In this document: piece by piece, positions 13,921 to 21,768 of the stretch
How the letters are laid out: each line of letters starts with the position of its first letter
Position numbering within the stretch: the first letter of the stretch is position 1
From: a virus
Length of the DNA: 56,176 bases
IMG/VR virus record: IMGVR_UViG_3300048925_000598
Coordinates: 1 to 56,176 of that record
Strand: one strand, 5' to 3'
Program-made: the position numbers and the translations under genes
Notes under the pieces: model-generated
Database searches by the model: none
What the model saw: the letters and a program-made list of their open reading frames with translations, nothing else
What the model was told of the DNA's origin: nothing

Positions 13921-14223
13921 ATGTCGGAACGTTCCGAGAATCTCGCCTATGCCGCGCAACTGTTGGCCGAGTCCGGTCACCGGAAGAACGGCCCGCTCTA
14001 TGCCGGCGTGATGCTTTCCAACGGCAGCATCATGATTTTGGAGATCCGCAGCCGCCGTCGGGCTCGCCAGCCCGCTTCGCGCCGGCTTGAGGAGGCCGTG
14101 AAGTCTCGCGGGTTCGGCTTCGCATCCTGCACCACCAAGGGCGAGATATTCAGCACGCTTGGTGCTGCCGGCGCGCTCCGCTCGTCTCCGCTGACAGTCG
14201 AATATGCGGAGGCCGCGGAATGA
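13921..14223 (+). CDS. Phage protein of unknown function, 100 residues
   Basis: A basic protein starting MSERSENLAYAAQLLAESG with an Arg-rich centre (IRSRRRARQPASRR) and beta-prone ends. It starts 3 bases after rusA and overlaps the next gene as ATGA. The basic centre suggests nucleic-acid contact; no family recognised. Confidence 0.55.
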   Translation: MSERSENLAYAAQLLAESGHRKNGPLYAGVMLSNGSIMILEIRSRRRARQPASRRLEEAVKSRGFGFASCTTKGEIFSTLGAAGALRSSPLTVEYAEAAE

Positions 14224-14900
14224 GCGAGACATACAGCCAACCCACGATTCCACGCCTCGCCTGGCAGGATAGAAACCAGCCCAAGCCGCGCCTGCGTGTC
14301 GTCGAACAGAAGCAGCCCGTCACCGATCGCCCTCCCGGCCGTTGCGAGTTGGTATTCGAAGACGAGCAGATCGGCGACATCAATGCCGTGCTCCGCCACC
14401 AGCGGGAGATCCGCCAGCGGTTGTTTGGCGAGCCGGGGCGCCCCGTCATCAACCGAGCCCGCCTGCGTAAGCCGCAGGAGAGGAAGACCGTCCTTTACCG
14501 GATGAAATTCGGGCCGTTTGCGGCGAAGCCACCAGCGCCCTGCAAGATCAAGCTCTACCCGTATGTGTTTGGTCCCAATCTTGGCAGGGATTGGATTGTA
14601 ATCGAGCCTAAAGTGACAATGGCGGCGATAATCGATGCCGTATGCGCGGTGTACTTCATAGGCAAGCTGGATCTCCTATCCCATAGGCGCACAAGAAATC
14701 TGACGATGCCTCGCCAAGTGGCGATGTATATTGCCCGCGTGTATACAGAAATGAGCTTTCCTCAGATCGCAAGATTGCTGGGGAAAGAGGATCATACGAC
14801 TGCGATACACGGTTATTCCCAGATAAAATCACGAGTCGGAAACGACGCGCAACTTGCGTCGCAGATCGCGACTGTCAAATCCATGGCGGGGATCAAATGA
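14220..14900 (+). CDS. Protein with DnaA domain IV-like (origin-binding) C-terminus
   Basis: A 226-residue protein. Residues about 132-208 resemble the DNA-binding domain of DnaA: an N-terminal helix, RRTRNLTMPRQVAMYIAR, SFPQIARLLG and the signature DHTTAIHGYSQI (191-202), which in DnaA contacts the DnaA box. There is no AAA+ domain. The N-terminal half is Pro/Arg-rich and unassigned. Phage proteins with only this domain may mark the phage origin or regulate host initiation. The signature is seen; the role is inferred. Confidence 0.82.
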   Translation: MSETYSQPTIPRLAWQDRNQPKPRLRVVEQKQPVTDRPPGRCELVFEDEQIGDINAVLRHQREIRQRLFGEPGRPVINRARLRKPQERKTVLYRMKFGPFAAKPPAPCKIKLYPYVFGPNLGRDWIVIEPKVTMAAIIDAVCAVYFIGKLDLLSHRRTRNLTMPRQVAMYIARVYTEMSFPQIARLLGKEDHTTAIHGYSQIKSRVGNDAQLASQIATVKSMAGIK

Positions 14901-15097
14901 GCATAAAAGGCCTCATGCTTCGCCGTGTCATTGAACTTGCCGAATGCGGGAAGCAGCCGGATGAAATCGCGGCTTCGATAAAAATGTCTGAGCGCGCCGT
15001 ACGCAACACCATGGCGATGTACCACATCAAGGTGCACAAGCCATATCTCGGCCCGCCGCGCCCTGATATCCGCAAGCTGATGGGAGGCCGGCCATGA
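14897..15097 (+). CDS. Small HTH protein (sigma-region-4-like)
   Basis: A 66-residue protein, MSIKGLMLRRVIELAECG..., with a helix-turn-helix at about 20-43 (PDEIAASIKMSERAVRNTMAMY) like those in sigma factors and resolvases. It overlaps both neighbours by 4 bases. It is probably a small regulator or an accessory DNA-binding protein of replication. Confidence 0.62.
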   Translation: MSIKGLMLRRVIELAECGKQPDEIAASIKMSERAVRNTMAMYHIKVHKPYLGPPRPDIRKLMGGRP

Positions 15098-15360
15098 GCC
15101 GCTCCACCATCACCCAGATGCAGAGCGCGCTGACGACCTTGGTGGACATGCGCGCCTCCGACCGCCTTCACCAATGCAAGGCGCTGAAGCTGTCCGAGTC
15201 TCAGTTGCTCGGCCATCAGATCAAGGACGCGCGCGACTTCGTGGCGGCTCTCGCGCGGCACCCAGAGCTAGTCCAGGCGATCCTTCGTGGGGAGAAGCTC
15301 GTCCCTGCCAGCATGGCTATCCACGCCGCACAGCAGATGGCCAACGAGGGCATGGAATGA
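15094..15360 (+). CDS. Phage protein of unknown function, 88 residues
   Basis: A helical, soluble protein starting MSRSTITQMQSALTTLVDM. It overlaps the gene before and the MT-A70 gene after by 4 bases each. No cysteine cluster, membrane segment or known motif. Confidence 0.55.
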   Translation: MSRSTITQMQSALTTLVDMRASDRLHQCKALKLSESQLLGHQIKDARDFVAALARHPELVQAILRGEKLVPASMAIHAAQQMANEGME

Positions 15361-15959
15361 GCACGTGGCCCTTTGGCAATCTCCAGATGTTTGGGTTCGA
15401 CCTTGTCGACGTCGACCCGCCATGGCCGTTCGAACTGTACTCGGCCAAGGGCGATGAGAAGTCGGCATCGGCTCAGTACAAGGTCATGACACTCGACGAT
15501 ATCGCGGCGCTTCCGGTCGGCGATCTGCTCGCCCCCGGAGGAATGGTCATCATGTGGACGACGTGGCCTTTGGTGGCCATCGGCGCCCATGTGCGTGTCA
15601 TCCAGGGCTGGGGTCTACGCGCCGTGACGGGCGGAGGCTGGGCCAAGCGGACGGCCTCCGGAAAGCTGCGGTGGGGCACCGGCTATGCCGCGCGCTCGCT
15701 GCACGAGCCCTACATCATCGCCACGCTCCCCGGCACCGCGTGGAACGGCGCTTCATTCCCCAACATCGTTGAGACGATGGAGGCCGATTCGCTCGACGGC
15801 TTGGCGCGCGAGCATTCCCGCAAGCCGGACGAGTTCTATGCGCGCTGCGAAGCCGCGTGGCCCGATGCCCGGCGTGCGTCGTTGTTCAGTCGGCAGTCCC
15901 GGCCGGGCTGGACGGTGTGGGGCGATGAGGCCACCAAGTTCGATGGGGTGGCCGCATGA
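15357..15959 (+). CDS. MT-A70 family adenine-N6 DNA methyltransferase
   Basis: A 200-residue methyltransferase. The catalytic motif DVDPPWPF (about 18-25) has the DPPW form of the MT-A70 family. It is followed by GGMVIMWTTWPLV, the region ARSLHEPYIIATLPG, and HSRKPDEFYARCEAAWPDA, which are typical of phage members. It probably methylates adenine in DNA to protect the phage genome or to mark its origin. No cognate endonuclease is nearby. With the cytosine methylase near 2446 it makes a second orphan modification enzyme in the same phage. Confidence 0.9.
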   Translation: MSTWPFGNLQMFGFDLVDVDPPWPFELYSAKGDEKSASAQYKVMTLDDIAALPVGDLLAPGGMVIMWTTWPLVAIGAHVRVIQGWGLRAVTGGGWAKRTASGKLRWGTGYAARSLHEPYIIATLPGTAWNGASFPNIVETMEADSLDGLAREHSRKPDEFYARCEAAWPDARRASLFSRQSRPGWTVWGDEATKFDGVAA

Positions 15960-16777
15960 GCCGTTGGTTCCGCTTCTACGATGGGGCGCTCGACGACCCG
16001 AAGGTGCAGCGTCTTGAGCCGAAGCTGTTCAAGACCTGGGTCAACCTTCTTTGTGTGGCGTCCCGCCATGAGGGCCGTCTGCCACCTCTCGTCGACCTCG
16101 CCTTCGCGCTGAGAATGAGCGAAGCGGATGCCTCTAAGGCATTGAGCGCTCTTTCAGATGTGGGCCTCGTCGACGAGACGGAAGAGGCATTCGAGCCCCA
16201 TAATTGGTCAGGCCGGCAACACAAGAGTGACGACAGCAACGAGAGGGTGAAACGTTACAGGGACAAGAGGCGTAACGCCGATGTAACGGTGGCGGTAACG
16301 CCCCCAGAGACAGATACAGAAGTAGAGGCAGAGAAGAAAGATTCCGAAGCTGTCGCTTCGGGCGCAGTCGCGCCGATTGCCGAGCCTGTCTATGCGGACG
16401 CCAAGCACGAACTATGGGCCGAAGGCGTCTTGCTGCTAGGCCAACTTGGTCTCAACGAGGCGAAGGCCCGGCAGATGATCGGCCGTTGGTGCCGCGACAC
16501 TGGCAACGACTATGCCGGCGTGATGACCGCGATCCAGCAAGCGCGAGACCAGAGGCCGCCGGGCGACATCGTCGGCTGGATAACCCGCGCTCTACCCACG
16601 AAGGCCAATCATGAACGCAATCGCCAAACGAGACCACCAAACGCCCACGACACCATCTTTGCCGCAGTGGGTGAACTCCTCGATGGCCTGCCTGATGGAG
16701 GTCGACGGGAAGCCGGCGCTTCCGGAGCGATTGACGCTGAGCGAGACGGAACGGGCGTATATCGCCTCTCAGGTTGA
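15956..16777 (+). CDS. Replisome-organiser-like (winged helix) replication protein
   Basis: A 273-residue protein. The first 100 residues (SRWFRFYDGALDDPKVQRL ... FALRMSEADASKALSAL ... LVDE) match the N-terminal winged-helix domain of phage replisome organisers and helicase loaders. An acidic linker follows (about 105-140), then a DnaD/DnaT-like helical region (WAEGVLLLGQLGLNEAKARQ). In related phages this is the origin or helicase-loading protein. Its last 167 bases are overlapped in another frame by the next gene. Confidence 0.75.
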   Translation: MSRWFRFYDGALDDPKVQRLEPKLFKTWVNLLCVASRHEGRLPPLVDLAFALRMSEADASKALSALSDVGLVDETEEAFEPHNWSGRQHKSDDSNERVKRYRDKRRNADVTVAVTPPETDTEVEAEKKDSEAVASGAVAPIAEPVYADAKHELWAEGVLLLGQLGLNEAKARQMIGRWCRDTGNDYAGVMTAIQQARDQRPPGDIVGWITRALPTKANHERNRQTRPPNAHDTIFAAVGELLDGLPDGGRREAGASGAIDAERDGTGVYRLSG

Positions 16778-17237
16778 GCGGCTGCGGGAGACGATGCAGC
16801 CGGCGAGCGAGCGGGAAATCCTGTTCGAGTTCACCGCCCTGATGGCGGACCACGCGCAGCAGCCTCTGTCGCAGCAGGTCGCCAAGTCCCGCGCCATCAG
16901 CTTCGTCGACACACTGAGCGATCTGCCGGCATGGGCAATCCAGGGTGCGACCCGGCGCTGGAGGCGAGGGGAGGGCGAGGGCAACCATTCCTTTGCGCCG
17001 AACGCCTCTCAGATCCGGCCACTAGCCGAACTGGAGACGCTGCCGACGAGGGCGATGATCGAGAAGCTTCGCCGGCTACTGGTGGCAGTCCCGCTGAAGC
17101 ACCAAGCGCCGCACGACCGGGCGAAGCTGGCGACGAAGTTCGGCGATCTTGCGTCCAAGCTCGAAGGCAAGATCCGCGACGAGAAAACCCGCACGGCTCA
17201 ATACCAAGACGAGACCTCCCGCAAGACCCCCGCATAG
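16611..17237 (+). CDS. Replication-associated phage protein, 208 residues, out-of-frame overlap at its start
   Basis: A helical, charged protein with LTLSETERAYIASQVERLRE near 41-60 and a long basic C-terminus. The ATG at 16611 has AAGG 7 bases upstream, but using it means the first 55 residues share DNA with the C-terminus of the preceding gene. Starts at 16683 or 16695 would reduce the overlap to 95 or 83 bases. By position it may be a helicase-loading or primosome partner; no motif confirms that. Confidence 0.6.
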   Translation: MNAIAKRDHQTPTTPSLPQWVNSSMACLMEVDGKPALPERLTLSETERAYIASQVERLRETMQPASEREILFEFTALMADHAQQPLSQQVAKSRAISFVDTLSDLPAWAIQGATRRWRRGEGEGNHSFAPNASQIRPLAELETLPTRAMIEKLRRLLVAVPLKHQAPHDRAKLATKFGDLASKLEGKIRDEKTRTAQYQDETSRKTPA

Positions 17238-17265
17238 CCCCAACCGATATGGCGAGGATGGACCG

Positions 17266-17640
17266 ATGAGCAGTGAGATGAAGCTTTCATTCGAGAGCCT
17301 GCGCGACGCGAACACTGAGCGTCAGGCCGTGTGGTGCCCCGAGCAAGTGCCGGACCTGTCGTTCCGAGGCGTAGAGCTCGCTGGTGAGGTTGGCGAGGCT
17401 CTCAACGTCATCAAGAAGCTTGAGCGCGAGCGGCTCGGCTGGAGGGGTTCCCGTGCCACGCTCGCCGATCTCGCCGACGAATTGGCCGATGTGGTGATCT
17501 GCGCCGATCTGGCCGCAATTTCCGCCGGCATTGATCTTGGCGAGGCTGTTCGGCGGAAGTTCAACGCCACCTCCCGGAAGGTCGGCATCCCCGTGCTGTT
17601 GTCCCATGTCCAGCCCGCGGAGCCCCACCATGACCAGTGA
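17266..17640 (+). CDS. MazG-like nucleotide pyrophosphohydrolase
   Basis: A 124-residue all-alpha NTP pyrophosphatase-like protein. The metal-binding pattern is visible as ELAGEVGEALN (about 37-47) and LADELADVVICADLAA (about 68-83), the E-xx-E ... E-xx-D arrangement of the family. Phage MazG proteins hydrolyse non-canonical or regulatory nucleotides. The start at 17266 follows GAGGATGG. The gene lies 28 bases after the previous stop and overlaps the next start. Confidence 0.82.
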   Translation: MSSEMKLSFESLRDANTERQAVWCPEQVPDLSFRGVELAGEVGEALNVIKKLERERLGWRGSRATLADLADELADVVICADLAAISAGIDLGEAVRRKFNATSRKVGIPVLLSHVQPAEPHHDQ

Positions 17641-17836
17641 AGCGGGGCGTAACAGGCCAACCGAGACGCTGCATACATGGACGCACGACTGCTACATGTG
17701 CGGCGAGAGTTTTACGGGGGAAGCACATCATGCGGTTTGCGGGGTCTGTTATCGGAGAGCCTTAGCGGTGCTCACGGGCCGCAAATCTGATGAAGACACC
17801 CCCGCCGACGCCGCCCTTTCCGAGGAGGGGCGGTAG
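17630..17836 (+). CDS. Small zinc-finger phage protein
   Basis: A 68-residue protein with CYMCGESF (about 21-28) and CGVCYRR (about 37-43), the two CxxC pairs of a treble-clef or ribbon, between polar tails. It starts inside the MazG-like gene and ends one base before the next gene. Function unknown. Confidence 0.62.
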   Translation: MTSEAGRNRPTETLHTWTHDCYMCGESFTGEAHHAVCGVCYRRALAVLTGRKSDEDTPADAALSEEGR

Positions 17837-18097
17837 ATGGCTGACATCATGCTTCAACGGGTGGCGCGAGCGATCTGCGCCGAGCGGAACTCTGATGACT
17901 GCCGGTTGGGTTGCACCCAGGATACCGGCTGCCTCCAAAATAAATTCACTAGAGCCGATGATGAGTTTGGCTATGCGCGATGGGGCGTCGGCGCCATGAG
18001 CGAGCCATCGCCAGCAGTTCTCGCCATCGTGGATACCGACACTTGGCGCGCGCTAGTCGATGCAATCCTGAAGGAAGGCTTGGCCGATGCCCAGTAA
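17837..18097 (+). CDS. Phage protein of unknown function, 86 residues
   Basis: It begins MADIMLQRVARAICAER, an opening often seen in small accessory genes of phages (the VARAI motif). A cysteine-rich segment (CRLGCTQDTGC, about 22-32) follows. The start directly follows the previous stop. The 3' end overlaps the next gene by 11 bases. Confidence 0.6.
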   Translation: MADIMLQRVARAICAERNSDDCRLGCTQDTGCLQNKFTRADDEFGYARWGVGAMSEPSPAVLAIVDTDTWRALVDAILKEGLADAQ

Positions 18098-18743
18098 GCG
18101 CTCCCCTCTCACCGACTACCTCGCCAAGCAGGGTAGGGCGACAAACCGCCAGCGCGCCCCGTACACGGCCGTTCATGACCGCAGGGCTACGGGTCTTCCA
18201 AAGGGAGCCATCGGGGTTGAAGACGTGGTCGCCGATCCGTACCCAGATCCGAACACGGGGATCCATGGGCGCATCACCGTAACCAGGAATGTCCGCGGCG
18301 ACGCGCTCGGGCAGCTCAAGGCCCGCGGGCAGGTTGATGATGCGCAGTACCAAGCCGGCCGAGAATTCCAGAAGCATTACGAAGGTGCGGAGATCGGCGC
18401 CTTGAAGGCGGCAAATCCGATGAAAGAGCCTGTAGACGGTGGCGGCGGAATAGTTGAGGTCCTTACGGATCGCCAGCGGATCGCAGTCAAGAAACTAGCT
18501 CAAGCTCGTCGAGACCTCGGCGCCGAAGGAACAAAGCTCGTCAATGAGATCCTCGGCGAGGGTTGGAGCATCGAGATGTCAGCCAGGGATCGTAATGCCA
18601 AGACTACCCGCGATGTCGAATTTTGGGGAAAGCGCTTTCGCGAGTGCCTCAATACGCTCGCGGTGGCGTATGGTTTTTCTCAGCGGTCGTTGACCCCACG
18701 GGTCGAATGTGATTCAACTCTAGCGTCGGAGAAATCATGCTGA
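18087..18743 (+). CDS. Phage protein resembling DUF6456-type putative regulators
   Basis: A 218-residue protein. After a basic N-terminus (SPLTDYLAKQGRATNRQRAP), residues about 70-110 (NVRGDALGQLKARGQVDDAQYQAGREFQ) and 125-200 (LTDRQRIAVKKLAQARRDLG ... GKRFRECLNTLAVAYG) follow the layout of a family seen in alphaproteobacterial phages and sometimes annotated as DUF6456. The placement just upstream of the packaging genes would suit a late-gene regulator. The family link is from memory of the pattern and is tentative. Confidence 0.6.
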   Translation: MPSKRSPLTDYLAKQGRATNRQRAPYTAVHDRRATGLPKGAIGVEDVVADPYPDPNTGIHGRITVTRNVRGDALGQLKARGQVDDAQYQAGREFQKHYEGAEIGALKAANPMKEPVDGGGGIVEVLTDRQRIAVKKLAQARRDLGAEGTKLVNEILGEGWSIEMSARDRNAKTTRDVEFWGKRFRECLNTLAVAYGFSQRSLTPRVECDSTLASEKSC

Positions 18744-19348
18744 TTCGTCCGCATCAGTTCGGCAAGGAACGTGTCCACGGGCGCATCTTCGACCCGCTGA
18801 ACGCAGCCCCATTCCAGAAATTCAAATGCGAGCGTTGCCGCCGGGATCTGCCGGAAGATCAATATGGCGTCGTCTCATGGTCTGACAAGCTGCCGAAGGG
18901 TAGGGGCGAGGCAGTCTTACTGCACACGATGTGCTTCACGTGCCGGAAGCAGCTTTATGGTCAGTGGGTCAAACACCCGCTGTACAATCCTAGCCTTGAC
19001 CGCTTCTTTGTGAAGCTTTGCACGTCGTCCAGAGCGAGCGCAAAATCTCGCGGTATAATGTTTCTGGTGGACAAGGACGACATCCTTGGCCTTTACCTTG
19101 AACAGGATGCCAAGTGTGCCATCACGGGAATGGGCTTGAAGTGGGGCGGTGAGCGAGGCGGTCAGAGGAACGACCGGGCGTGGTTGAGGCCAAGCATTGA
19201 CCGCATAGACAGCGGCGGGAACTATGCCCGCGGCAACATTCATATCGTTGCTCAGGCTGTGAACCTGATGAAGTCGGATCTGCCTTTGGAAGTTTTCTAT
19301 GGGCTTTGCGACACGATCTCTGGCCGCCGACTTGCTGGGGATATATGA
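18737..19348 (+). CDS. HNH/treble-clef endonuclease-like protein
   Basis: A 203-residue protein. It carries CERC ... (about 31-34) and CFTC (about 67-70), then a nuclease-like core: CAITGMGL (about 126-133), PSIDRIDSGGNYARGNIHIV (about 152-171) and AVNLMKSDLPLE. The D-R-I-D-S ... N-I-H-I-V ... N-x-M-K order is typical of a phage HNH group. It overlaps the gene before by 7 bases. It is the third HNH-type gene in this region. Confidence 0.75.
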   Translation: MLIRPHQFGKERVHGRIFDPLNAAPFQKFKCERCRRDLPEDQYGVVSWSDKLPKGRGEAVLLHTMCFTCRKQLYGQWVKHPLYNPSLDRFFVKLCTSSRASAKSRGIMFLVDKDDILGLYLEQDAKCAITGMGLKWGGERGGQRNDRAWLRPSIDRIDSGGNYARGNIHIVAQAVNLMKSDLPLEVFYGLCDTISGRRLAGDI

Positions 19349-19732
19349 TTCGATAACATGTGATTTTCGCGACCGGAACACACCAATCCTGACAATTCGC
19401 GGGGATGCCCGCAATGAGTTCCTGTGGCGGCGCTGATGGAAGCGCAGTAGGCCGTTTCGTCTGGCACGGCGTAAGCTGGGATCGAAGCCCTGGCCAAGCC
19501 GCTAACAATCCCGGTAGACGCTCTTGGAGCGTTCGACTTCGACGCACGGGAAGAAAAGCCAGAGCCGGTATCAAGCCCGGCCCGCAGGATCAGTTTCGAC
19601 GCGGCGATGTGGATCAGAGACACATAGCTCTTGGGCAAAGAGCGACGCAAAGTCCCAGCGTCATCAGTCGGTAGCGTGCGCGCGATCCGGCCCGCGTCGA
19701 AAGCCTTACCCGAGAGGGTGGAGAGAGTGAGC
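19349..19732. other. 384-base region with no secure gene, possible decayed frame
   Basis: Three overlapping frames look partly protein-like: a plus-strand frame from 19405 to 19674, a minus-strand frame from 19734 to 19297, and a plus-strand stretch reading EALAKPLTIPVDALGAF that lacks a start codon and follows two in-frame stops. None has a good ribosome site or homologue known to me. It may be the remnant of a small gene or a regulatory gap before the late-side genes. Confidence 0.4.
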
Positions 19733-19876
19733 ATGGCCTATTTGCTCTGGTTGGCGCTTCTCTCGCCCGACATATCGCGAATGGCCATTCTCCCGCAGGG
19801 ATTCGACATCCACCACCCCGCCGAGCCGCGCACCAACCGCCGTGGCAGACGACGGGCCAAGGCAATGAAGGCGTGA
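19733..19876 (+). CDS. 47-residue phage protein
   Basis: It starts MAYLLWLALLSPDIS after GGAGAG at a good distance. The N-terminus is hydrophobic and the C-terminus strongly basic (RTNRRGRRRAKAMKA). It overlaps the next GTG start by 4 bases, which supports translation. Function unknown. Confidence 0.5.
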   Translation: MAYLLWLALLSPDISRMAILPQGFDIHHPAEPRTNRRGRRRAKAMKA

Positions 19877-20127
19877 CCCCCAAGCTCGTCCGCCTCACCA
19901 CTCGCCCTGACGAGCAATCCAAAGACTGCGCTGCTGTTCTCCGCGAGGCCCTGGCAAGAGCCAGGAAGGGCTCAACGATCGCCATAGCCGTAGCCGAGAT
20001 ACAGCGAGACGGCACAGCGCTCGCTCAGGTCTCGAACAGGATGGAACGATCTGCCCTGATAGGCGCGGTCTCCATCCTCCACGCCCGCCTGGTCAAAGAA
20101 ATCCTCGATGAGGATGAGGGAGAGTGA
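19873..20127 (+). CDS. Phage protein of unknown function, 84 residues
   Basis: It starts with GTG overlapping the previous stop. The body (CAAVLREALARARKGSTIAIAVAEIQ, then RSALIGAVSILHARLVKEIL) is a pattern I recall from many alphaproteobacterial prophages near late-side genes, always of unknown function. It ends with an ATG overlap to the next small gene. Confidence 0.6.
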   Translation: MTPKLVRLTTRPDEQSKDCAAVLREALARARKGSTIAIAVAEIQRDGTALAQVSNRMERSALIGAVSILHARLVKEILDEDEGE

Positions 20128-20303
20128 TGGCAGAATGGAAATTCCTTCTGCCCCAAATCATCGCGTGCGTCGTCACGCTATTCATCATTGATCGGAGAAC
20201 GGCAATGAGGCTTATGGCCCGCGGTTGCATCTTAGTCGGCAATTTCTTCCACTGGTGCGCAGGTGTACGGGATACGATCCTGACGCGTGAGAACGTGGTC
20301 TGA
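20127..20303 (+). CDS. 58-residue single-pass membrane protein
   Basis: It starts MAEWKFLLPQIIACVVTLFI. One hydrophobic helix (about 6-21) is followed by a basic loop and a weaker hydrophobic stretch near 33-44. Its ATG overlaps the upstream TGA, and its stop lies 4 bases before the TerS gene, which supports a real gene. Confidence 0.6.
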   Translation: MAEWKFLLPQIIACVVTLFIIDRRTAMRLMARGCILVGNFFHWCAGVRDTILTRENVV

Positions 20304-20307
20304 GCCG

Positions 20308-20793
20308 ATGCCCGCAGGCCGCCCGACCAAGTACAAGCCGGAGTATGCGACACAAGCCGCAAAGCTCTGTCAGATGGGCGCCACGGACATCGAGATCGCC
20401 GATTTCTTCGAGGTAGACGTTCGCACCATCTACGAATGGCGCAATGTCCACGAGGAATTTTCTCAGGCAGTCATCGCGGGAAAGGAGAATGCTGACGCTC
20501 GTGTCGAGCGCGCATTCTTCAATCGAGCCGTGGGCTACACCTTCGAGAGCGAGAAGATATTCCAACACCAGGGCGGGGTTATCCGTGCCCCGGTGCGCGA
20601 GCATGTGCCGCCAGATCCGGGCGCGGCCTTGAACTGGTTGAAGAACCGCAAATCTGCCGACTGGCGCGACAAGCAGGACGTCGAGCACACCGGCAAGGAT
20701 GGCGCCCCGCTGATCCCCGAGTCCACGATGACCCCGGTTGAGATAGCCCGGTGGATCATGGTGGGGCTCAAGAGCGGCGAGAAGGCCGAGTAG
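20308..20793 (+). CDS. terS: Terminase small subunit
   Basis: A 161-residue protein that recognises the packaging site and delivers DNA to the large subunit. The opening GRPTKYKPEYATQAAKLCQM and the helix-turn-helix DIEIADFFEVDVRTIYEWRN (about 31-50) are typical of TerS. PPDPGAALNWLKNRKSADWR near 104-123 is also characteristic. The start at 20308 gives this standard N-terminus; the frame upstream adds seven residues. Confidence 0.9.
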   Translation: MPAGRPTKYKPEYATQAAKLCQMGATDIEIADFFEVDVRTIYEWRNVHEEFSQAVIAGKENADARVERAFFNRAVGYTFESEKIFQHQGGVIRAPVREHVPPDPGAALNWLKNRKSADWRDKQDVEHTGKDGAPLIPESTMTPVEIARWIMVGLKSGEKAE

Positions 20794-20844
20794 CCGCAAC
20801 CAATTGATGCTATGGTCTATTGGCGCTCATAGGAACCCGTTCAG

Positions 20845-21063
20845 ATGCTAGCTCTCGCGTTCAACCCGGACAAGATTTCTCGGTCGACTACGCGAGCACA
20901 GTGGGCCGAAATCCACCGTTGGAAGCGGGTAGTTGAGAAGAAGTTGCAGGCTGAAACGCTGCGACAGATAGAGAACCTGTCAATTTACGGCAGCACTCAC
21001 CCTGAGTTGGCTATGCGGATCGCGGATCGCATTGTTGACCCGCCGATGATGATCTACCCCTGA
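20845..21063 (+). CDS. Phage protein of unknown function, 72 residues
   Basis: A basic, helical protein starting MLALAFNPDKISRSTTRAQW after AGGA. It lies between TerS and a structured non-coding element. No motif recognised; a packaging-region accessory role is possible. Confidence 0.5.
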   Translation: MLALAFNPDKISRSTTRAQWAEIHRWKRVVEKKLQAETLRQIENLSIYGSTHPELAMRIADRIVDPPMMIYP

Positions 21064-21072
21064 GTCTCATGG

Positions 21073-21146
21073 CCTATTATAGGTTGAGTGGCGCGCATCA
21101 AGTGGCGCCATAACCGGGGTTAGTACCACTCACAAGTTGAAATAGG
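21073..21146 (+). promoter_or_regulatory. Branched fold in non-coding DNA next to the terminase genes
   Basis: Nested inverted repeats are seen. The outer stem is CCTAT (21073-21077) with ATAGG (21142-21146). The main stem is TGAGTGG (21085-21091) with CCACTCA (21126-21132). Inside it are two hairpins: GCGC (21093-21096) with GCGC (21105-21108), and TAAC (21111-21114) with GTTA (21119-21122). The result looks like a three-way junction. It may be a packaging (cos/pac) recognition site, an RNA processing signal or a cis-regulator of the virion operon. CCTATTATAGG can alternatively close on itself. Confidence 0.5.
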
Positions 21147-21229
21147 CACTCTGGAGGCATCCGGAGCGCTTTCTGCCGCCCGACCCTCGGGCAAATCCAC
21201 TAGCAACAGCAACAGCAAGGATGTCTCCC

Positions 21230-21754
21230 ATGCCGATCCCCACCAAGTCCCACATCTCGCTGCACGGCAATCGCTTCCAGCTTTCCCGCAAGGCCCCGTC
21301 GCGCCTGTTCCTCGATGGCATCGAGGCGGTGCCGGCTGTGGTTGAGGGCCTCATCACCTCGGCGCAGATGCTGGCGTTGAATGCCACCCCGGTGACGCTG
21401 GTGGCCGCGCCTGGAGCTGGCCGCGCGCTGATCCTCGAGCGCATGCAGCTCTGGCTTGACTACAACAGCGCGGCCTATGCGGGCATCGCTGCCGGCGAGG
21501 ACATCTCCATCAAGTACACCGACGGCTCCGGCGCCGCTGTGGCGGGTGTTGAGGCGACCGGGTTCCTCGATGCGACTGCCGACGCGTTCCGGTGGGTGAA
21601 GGGCTACAACGCCGCTTCGTCCGTGTCCGACTTCACCCCGACCGCCAATGCGGCGCTGGTGATCCAGATGCTGACGGGTGAAATCACCACCGGCAATTCT
21701 CCGCTGCGTTATCGCCTCTGGTATCGGAACGTCGAACTGGCGTGGCCGATCTGA
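21230..21754 (+). CDS. Putative virion (decoration or head-associated) protein
   Basis: A 174-residue beta-rich protein with VTLVAAPGAGRALILERMQLW near 51-71, EDISIKYTDGSGAAVAGVEAT near 93-113 and LRYRLWYRNVEL at the end. This pattern resembles small beta-sandwich head or decoration proteins in phage late operons. The start at 21230 has AAGGA 8 bases upstream; 21221 is an alternative. It opens the late operon together with TerL. Confidence 0.55.
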   Translation: MPIPTKSHISLHGNRFQLSRKAPSRLFLDGIEAVPAVVEGLITSAQMLALNATPVTLVAAPGAGRALILERMQLWLDYNSAAYAGIAAGEDISIKYTDGSGAAVAGVEATGFLDATADAFRWVKGYNAASSVSDFTPTANAALVIQMLTGEITTGNSPLRYRLWYRNVELAWPI

Positions 21755-21768
21755 TCGAGGGCATCGCC

